Below, piece by piece: positions 43,701 to 47,098 of a stretch of 47,098 bases of DNA. The stretch comes from Veillonella caviae (lineage in GTDB: Bacteria > Bacillota > Negativicutes > Veillonellales > Veillonellaceae), in contig NZ_RQUY01000015.1 of the NCBI RefSeq assembly GCF_003992125.1, positions 1-47,098 on the forward strand. Reading direction: 5' to 3'. The stretch's first letter is position 1; each line of letters starts with the position of its first letter. The position numbers and the translations under genes were made by a program. Below the pieces are notes generated by a model. It worked only from the letters and a program-made list of their open reading frames with translations. It ran no database searches and was not told the origin of the DNA.

Positions 43701-44032
43701 GCCACCGATTCGTTCCCTGTAGTTTGCGATCCATTACCGATTGCTATATTATTTACACCTTCTGCAGTAGCAGTTTCACCAATTTCAATTTCCTTATTGC
43801 CCGTTGTTTTGGTTTCCACATATACAGGAGAACCGTTCGAACTAACAGTTCCAGAAGTAGTGTCTGTAATAGCGGTTGCTGCACTAACCACTCCAACGGA
43901 AGAGGACATGATACCGATAACAGTTGCTGCTGCCAACGCCGTTCTTGCAAATGTTTTTGCATTTGACGGTGACTTTACTACATATTGTTGTCTCTCTTTG
44001 TTCCAAATTATTTTATACGACCTATTGTTCAT
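37709..44032 (-). CDS. Trimeric autotransporter adhesin (YadA-like)
   Basis: Giant surface adhesin of 2107 residues. The N terminus is an extended signal peptide region (NNRSYKIIWNKERQQYVVKS) followed by the hydrophobic core ending VSA. The head (about 60-640) is made of YadA-type beta-roll repeats (AIGxxAxAxG). A neck with TDAINGSQLYVANQV follows, then a stalk of six repeats of 191-193 residues (about 790-1870), each with SFATVGDVANAINNSGFTL, NPGDTVTMVAGNNLDV and DAVNVSQL. The YadA anchor occupies 1976-2043 (AALSALKPLQYDP to VTWKFG). A 64-residue extension with a predicted coiled coil follows, which is atypical. Adhesion and biofilm roles are family knowledge. It is followed 13 bases later by an exported protein gene. 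Confidence 0.94.
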   Translation of the reverse strand: MNNRSYKIIWNKERQQYVVKSPSNAKTFARTALAAATVIGIMSSSVGVVSAATAITDTTSGTVSSNGSPVYVETKTTGNKEIEIGETATAEGVNNIAIGNGSQTTGNESVAIGNTALAGGTVTTSVKIKDETGSKTDPANYTFTTVAAKDATAIGGSTKAQGDQSTAVGYSASAYGNNSIALGMGAVTGVQDQLGKVLSSSGAIGLYGENAVAIGAKAKAQSTASVAIGANTVAIADTVSNFTSTIKRPITVIGTDAIIDGGNKGSNGSTAVGSNSLAGLLYRVKGDTDSNFKDKASFTDADYNTATGGLTTTKNTAITHSYYTNDLFALAGIDTTKATIDVNEATAIGFDARALGDQSIAIGAQTVAGHSSVAIGGNDMNSVSATAKNAYTDNVGKAFPINSISDFYPTTSALDGSVAIGQKAASYSSLGTAIGTAAVVASKATLGTAIGAQTGDGKADAVGTTAIGAGAYANARHATAIAIGSQALGVNSVATGYKSNASGVDSVAIGREAKASGTQSISIGTSNSVSGNYSGAVGDPSIIEGTGSFTVGNDNAVGATSTNVGAFGNNNQIGATATYDSNGKLQTTPGLVITAAVDSSKVVGNNNYVNTSGTYVLGSGIGVKSDKSVMDTVANSVYLGDNSQVLATAGANMNVDGVAGRTTTGGATGSVSTATVKSTYAATTTDAATTTTLTYGGFAGETAVGAVSVGAAGSERRIQNVAAGEISATSTDAINGSQLYVANQVTANVAGSVADIIGGDTTVNPDGTLAVTNIGDTDKTNVSDAIKAAKTTVTSDDNSVTVVSEKEADGHTNYDLAVTKGSLTAGSNGTVTGAAADGVAGATTSNSFATVGDVANAINNSGFTLTTDKTGSGTNSATDSELINPGDTVTMVAGNNLDVKQVDGTVTYALKDAISLSSVTTGDTTMTTDGIVIKNGAAGKPVSLTKGGLDNGGNTITNVAAGTAPNDAVNFSQLTETVAGAKTTVTSDDNSVTVVSTTDTDGHTNYDLAVTKGSFTTTNGTVKAEPANGADSKPITNSFATVGDVATAINNSGFTLTTDKTGSGTNSATDSELINPGDTVTMVAGNNLDVKQEDGTVTYALKEDITLNSVTTGDTTMTTDGIVIKNGAAGKPVSLTKDGLDNGGNTITNVAAGTNDTDAVNVSQLNTKVAGARTTVTSADKTVAIEETVDEDDGHINYDLAVTKGSLTAGSNGTVIGAAAADVDGATPSNSFATVGDVANAINNSGFTLTTDKTGSGTNSATDSELINPGDTVTMVAGNNLDVKQEDGTVTYALKEDITLNSVTTGDTTMTTDGIVIKNGAAGKPVSLTKDGLDNGDNTITNVAAGKNDTDAVNVSQLNTKVAGARTTVTSADKTVAIEEIVDEDDGHINYDLAVTKGSLTAGSNGTVTGLASPDVDGATPSNSFATVGDVANAINNSGFTLKTAKTGSGTNSTTDSELINPGDIVTMVAGNNLDVKQEDGTVTYALKEDITLNSVTTGDTIMTTDGIVIKNGAAGKPVSLTKDGLDNGGNTITNVAAGTAPTDAVNVSQLTTAVAGAKTTVTSDDNSVTVVPTTVKDGHTNYDLAVTKGSFTTTNGSVTAVPANDADSKPITNSFATVGDVANAINNSGFTLKTAKTGSGTNSTTDSELINPGDTVTMVAGNNLDVKQEDGTVTYALKEDITLNSVTTGDTTMTTDGIVIKNGAAGKPVSLTKDGLDNGGNTITNVAAGTAPTDAVNVSQLTTAVAGAKTTVTSDNKTVAVRETTKDDGHTNYDLAVTKGSLTAESNGTVTGTASTDVDGATTSNSFATVGDVANAINNSGFTLKTNKTGTGTNSATGSELINPGDNVTMIAGNNLDVAQSNGTVTYALQNDITLNSVTTGNIVMNNTGLTIGSDSNTTVINAGGITINQGAKGNPVSLTNSGLDNGGNKIINVSPGEADTDAVNVSQLKQMGNNVDLAIADVKDDIADTGANAAALSALKPLQYDPLEPTQIMAGIGGYKGSHALAVGVAHFKNESTMFHAGVTMGNHNTMYNAGVTWKFGNRDEEEAVPDRYKAGPISSVYVMQDEVSAIKVQNQRLLAENKAQKDEIEQMKQMIQALVHKVGL
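38390..41680 (-). repeat. Six tandem coding repeats of 573-579 bp in the adhesin stalk
   Basis: A matching point falls at 38450, 39026, 39599, 40178, 40757 and 41330, so units are 576, 573, 579, 579 and 573 bases apart. The central units share long nearly identical stretches, while the segments after AVTKGS vary (two alternative sequence types alternate). Units encode stalk plus neck modules. Copy-number variation by recombination is expected. Confidence 0.9.
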
Positions 44033-44391
44033 TCAAGAATCCTATTCCCTTTCATACTTACTTATTCAGATTCGAATAAAACAGAAAATCCCTCTAAAGC
44101 GCCTATATTAAGTATGATTTTAATTCAAGCATTTCATGATTAACTCATTTTCTGTTACAATACATTCTAATACTTTTACACTACACTAAAAAAATCAACT
44201 ATTTCTAAAACAAAGTATATAAATCCCTACCCAATCTCCTAATGCAATATGTAACAATCCATCAGATTAACTATAAATCTTACAGTTTTTAACAGTTAAA
44301 ATTTCATATATCATATAAAAAAGACACCAACCACAAATATGATTGGTGTCAATACAAACTTACGAAATGAGTATTCTAATATGAAAAAATC
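44033..44391. other. Intergenic region upstream of the adhesin
   Basis: Contains the rsmA terminator (44317-44350), then about 280 AT-rich bases upstream of the adhesin. On the minus strand a weak promoter (TTGAAT and TATAGG about 15 bases apart, near 44100-44132) is possible, and AGGA stands before the adhesin ATG. No small gene is apparent. Confidence 0.4.
44317..44350 (-). terminator. Intrinsic terminator of rsmA
   Basis: An 11-bp stem with one wobble (44323-44333 with 44340-44350) is followed on the minus strand by six T (44317-44322). Confidence 0.85.
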
Positions 44392-45246
44392 CTATATTAA
44401 TATCTTGTCCCACGCATTAGCTACATCTGCAAATTCTTGAAGAGTAAATGTTTCACCTCTACGTTGCCCATCGATGCCAGCCTCTTGTAATACTGCATCA
44501 ATTTGTTCTTTACTAAGTCCTGTAGTTTTCATCGTATTAGAAAATGTTTTACGACGCTGTGCAAAACCAGCTTTCACAACGCGGAAAAACAATTTCTCAT
44601 CTACCACATCGACTGGCGGTTTATCACGCAATACACAGCGAATAACAGAACTCGTTACAGCTGGTGCAGGTAAAAATGATTTTGGTGGCACATCAAGAAC
44701 AATATCTGGTTTTGTATAGTACTGTACCGCTACAGACAAAGCACCATAATCTTTGGTACCCGGTTTAGCCACCATGCGCAATGCCACTTCCTTTTGAACC
44801 ATCACAACAAGACGTTCAATAGGCAGTTTACTTTCTAATAACGACATAATAATAGGCGTTGTAATATAATAAGGTAAATTAGCTACTACCTTAAATGGCT
44901 CATGATTCATAATAGAAGATACATCAAGTTTTAATACATCACCATGTACGATTTTTACATTCTCATATTGCCCCAATGTAGTGTCTAGTACCTCTAGTAA
45001 TCGTGTATCTAATTCAATAGCCGTTACTTGTGCTCCACTTTGAGCTAAACCTTGCGTTAATGTACCAATACCTGGGCCAATTTCAAGCACTGGTTCTCCT
45101 GGCTCTAAATCTGCTGATTTGACGATTTCATCTACGATACCTCGTTTAATCAAGAAGTTTTGACCCAACTTCTTACTCATTTTAATATCAAAACGTTTAC
45201 ATATATAATGCACCACTTCAGGACTTGCAATAATGGATTCAATCAT
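44392..45246 (-). CDS. rsmA: 16S rRNA dimethyladenosine transferase RsmA (KsgA)
   Basis: Methylates two adjacent adenosines near the 3' end of 16S rRNA. SAM-binding motif LEIGPGIGT (54-62), an acidic loop AIELD (76-80), HGDVLKLD and the catalytic NLPYY (123-127) are all present. The C-terminal domain carries RRKTFSNTMK. It has 284 residues. It lies 134 bases downstream of rnmV, a common gene pairing. Confidence 0.96.
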   Translation of the reverse strand: MIESIIASPEVVHYICKRFDIKMSKKLGQNFLIKRGIVDEIVKSADLEPGEPVLEIGPGIGTLTQGLAQSGAQVTAIELDTRLLEVLDTTLGQYENVKIVHGDVLKLDVSSIMNHEPFKVVANLPYYITTPIIMSLLESKLPIERLVVMVQKEVALRMVAKPGTKDYGALSVAVQYYTKPDIVLDVPPKSFLPAPAVTSSVIRCVLRDKPPVDVVDEKLFFRVVKAGFAQRRKTFSNTMKTTGLSKEQIDAVLQEAGIDGQRRGETFTLQEFADVANAWDKILI

Positions 45247-45379
45247 ATTTACTCCCGTATATATTCTTACTATTATTTATTATTCTTAACTATTATGTAT
45301 TATACTTCCCATACTCTGAGATACTCATATGCTATACTATACTAACTCTTTTAGTTATGAAAGTACATGTTGCTAAAAC

Positions 45380-45925
45380 TCATAACTCTTTATTAATAAT
45401 AGATTGAACGGCTGCTTCATAAGCCGCTCTTGTAATACCATAATGATTTAAGCGATATAAAAATTGCTTACCATTGCCGTACCCAATACCAAGCTTAGCA
45501 CCTATGGAAGCACGAAGCTCTGCACTATTGGGAAATCCTGATAAGCCATGACTCACTAAGTCTGCCATAGTAAATTCATTAGAAGAGTCTATCGTTTCTG
45601 TATGCAATACAGATAATGCTCTGCGTATAGATTCAGGAGAGGCTTGTTCTATACCAATGTCATCATTAGCAAAGGCTTCATTACGTGGCACAAATGCATG
45701 CTGCGCATTGGGAAATTTCTTTGTCAACACACGACGTATACGTTCTCCCGCAGTATCTGGATCTGTAAGGATAATAATGCCTCGTTTTTCATAGGCCACA
45801 CGAATCTGTTCAATTACACCTTTACGCAATGTGAATCCTTCAGTAGCAATACAGTCAGCTGTAACAGCTTGTTGTATACGTTGTATATCTGATTTTCCCT
45901 CTACGACGATAACTTCTTTTAGCAT
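45380..45925 (-). CDS. rnmV: Ribonuclease M5
   Basis: Matures 5S rRNA precursors in Firmicutes-type bacteria. It begins with a Toprim domain: VVEGKSD with Glu9 and TDPDTAGE with Asp55 and Asp57. The C-terminal part has AKLGIGYGNGKQFLYRLNHYGIT, typical of the family. It has 181 residues. AGGAGG precedes the ATG. It precedes rsmA on the same strand, the usual order. Confidence 0.95.
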   Translation of the reverse strand: MLKEVIVVEGKSDIQRIQQAVTADCIATEGFTLRKGVIEQIRVAYEKRGIIILTDPDTAGERIRRVLTKKFPNAQHAFVPRNEAFANDDIGIEQASPESIRRALSVLHTETIDSSNEFTMADLVSHGLSGFPNSAELRASIGAKLGIGYGNGKQFLYRLNHYGITRAAYEAAVQSIINKEL

Positions 45926-46031
45926 AAGTCCTCCTATTCTTTCCTATCATTGTAACATATATAACATTGCTAAAATAGGTGTAATCGTTTAGTATTAATA
46001 ATGTATAATCCATATTATAAGGAGAACAATT

Positions 46032-46967
46032 GTGACATTACAACAATTACGATATGTAACGACTATCGCCAACATCGGTAGCATTAGTGAGGCAGCAAAA
46101 CGTTTATTCGTGTCTCAACCAAGTTTAACAAAAGCCATAAAAGAATTAGAAAAAGAAATGGGCATCACCATTTTTGATAGAACCAATAAAGGAATTACTG
46201 TATCTAAGGAAGGTGAGCGATTTTTAGGCTATGCTCGACAAGTATTAGAGCAAGCTACCTTATTAGAAGAACAGTATAAAAGTAATACAGGAGGTAAAAA
46301 ACAATTCTCCGTATCTACACAACACTATTCTTTTGCTGTAACAGCTTTTGCAGAATTAATTAATCGTGCCAATGTAGACTCTTATGACTTCTCATTACGA
46401 GAAACGCAAACCTATGAAATCATCGATGATGTAACACATATGAAAAGTGAAATTGGTTTATTATACTATAATGATTTCAATCGACCTGTTTTGGAGAAAC
46501 TCATTCACTCAAATGAATTGACCTTTACTGAGTTATTTACTGCTCATCCACATGTATTTATTGGTAAACACCATCCATTAGCGACAAAAAAGAAAATATC
46601 TATGGAAGAACTTGAAGAGTATCCATATATCTCCTTTGAACAAGGCGATCACAACTCCTTCTATTTCTCTGAAGAAATCTTTAGCACTGTAGTCAGACCG
46701 AAGCATATTCGTGTTCGTGATCGTGCTTCTCTATTTAGCTTATTATTAGGCCTTAATGGCTATACCGTGTCTAGTGGTGTTATCGATGAGGAAGTTAATG
46801 GCGAAAATATCATCGCAGTCCCTCTTGCAGAAGAAGGCATTATGCACATCGGTTATATTACAAATAACAAAATGCAACGAAGTCGTTTAGGACAAGAATA
46901 TATTCAAGCCCTAAAAGATTACCTCAAAACATACGGTCGTCATATTCAATTAGCTACAACAGAATAA
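46032..46967 (+). CDS. LysR-type transcriptional regulator
   Basis: DNA-binding regulator. The N-terminal winged helix-turn-helix is MTLQQLRYVTTIANIGSISEAAKRLFVSQPSLTKAI split over residues 1-36, with EKEMGITIFDRTNKGI after it. The C-terminal co-inducer domain runs from about 90 to 300. It has 311 residues. The start is GTG at 46032, with AAGGAGAA eight bases before. It is transcribed divergently from rnmV; its targets may lie outside the window. The ligand cannot be read from the sequence. Confidence 0.9.
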   Translation: MTLQQLRYVTTIANIGSISEAAKRLFVSQPSLTKAIKELEKEMGITIFDRTNKGITVSKEGERFLGYARQVLEQATLLEEQYKSNTGGKKQFSVSTQHYSFAVTAFAELINRANVDSYDFSLRETQTYEIIDDVTHMKSEIGLLYYNDFNRPVLEKLIHSNELTFTELFTAHPHVFIGKHHPLATKKKISMEELEEYPYISFEQGDHNSFYFSEEIFSTVVRPKHIRVRDRASLFSLLLGLNGYTVSSGVIDEEVNGENIIAVPLAEEGIMHIGYITNNKMQRSRLGQEYIQALKDYLKTYGRHIQLATTE

Positions 46968-46984
46968 TAGATTAACACATAAGC

Positions 46985-47020
46985 AAAAGCGAGCATCCAT
47001 AAGAATGCTCGCTTTTATAT
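46985..47020 (+). terminator. Intrinsic terminator of the LysR gene
   Basis: A 12-bp perfect stem (46985-46996 with 47005-47016) ends in TTTTAT, 17 bases after the stop. Confidence 0.85.
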
Positions 47021-47023
47021 TAA

Positions 47024-47048
47024 GGGTTATAGGACAAAAAGTGTGTGT
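47024..47048 (+). repeat. Dispersed motif TTATAGGACAAAAA, copy 3
   Basis: GGGTTATAGGACAAAAA plus GTGTGTGT lies eight bases after the LysR terminator stem. Its last 22 bases match 51-72 in inverted orientation, and its first 17 match 30856-30872. The remaining 50 bases of the window show no gene. Confidence 0.6.
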
Positions 47049-47098
47049 GACTAATCCCAATAAGTTGGAAAATTTGTAGACATATGTAGCTCATTCCA

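Noticed and set aside
45353-45387. Inverted repeat AGTTATGA/TCATAACT at the rnmV stop as a terminator
   Set aside because: The stem is only eight bases with a long loop and no T tract follows.

Overview
The window looks like a chromosomal segment of a Veillonella-type Negativicute: a low-GC, Firmicute-like gene set (RNase M5, RsmA, SCIFF peptide and its maturase, ECF transporter S-components, strong GGAGG ribosome binding sites) combined with outer-membrane biology (a YadA-type trimeric autotransporter with an ESPR signal, and an OstA/LptD-like outer-membrane protein ending in Phe). This assignment is inferred from gene content and protein style; no database search was possible. No tRNA, rRNA, CRISPR array, intact insertion sequence or prophage was seen.

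Layout. 0.3-6.4 kb (minus strand): sugar-nucleotide and central carbon genes (galE, pgi, a second GalE-like epimerase) with a DUF1294 membrane protein, RNase H with a viroplasmin-like domain, YbaK and an NdpA-like nucleoid protein. 6.4-10.05 kb: an operon of a MaoC-like hydratase, BioY, a thiolase and an AMP-forming acyl ligase, behind a near-consensus promoter that overlaps a BirA-like operator. 10.2-14.4 kb: galU, an LptD-like protein and two exported proteins. 14.5-19.4 kb: hypF-hypC-hypD-hypE for [NiFe]-hydrogenase maturation. 19.5-21.2 kb: the SCIFF radical-SAM maturase and its 47-residue precursor peptide, separated by two hairpins. 21.2-23.4 kb: an ECF S-component with a promoter/operator, and two overlapping membrane proteins of unknown function. 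23.5-29.1 kb: feoA-feoB, a FeoB-associated Cys-rich protein behind Fur-like sites, a small glycine-zipper membrane protein and a P1B-type ATPase with a non-canonical membrane motif. 29.5-36.7 kb: DEAD-box helicase, topB (minus), prfC and gltS. 37-44 kb: a 2107-residue trimeric autotransporter with six repeats of about 191-193 residues and a coiled-coil extension after its membrane anchor, followed by a small exported protein. 44.4-47 kb: rsmA, rnmV and a LysR regulator.

How the genes work together. Three themes stand out: cell-envelope building (galE, galU, epimerase, LptD-like protein, autotransporter), metal handling (feo genes, P-type ATPase, hyp genes) and vitamin/acyl metabolism (the BioY operon and the ECF S-component). 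Most genes lie on the minus strand in short operons closed by clear intrinsic terminators. The items most worth a second look are the biotin-linked MaoC/BioY/thiolase/ligase operon, the PacL-like small protein with its P1B ATPase, the C-terminal extension of the autotransporter, and a 22-bp sequence present in opposite orientation at both ends of the window.
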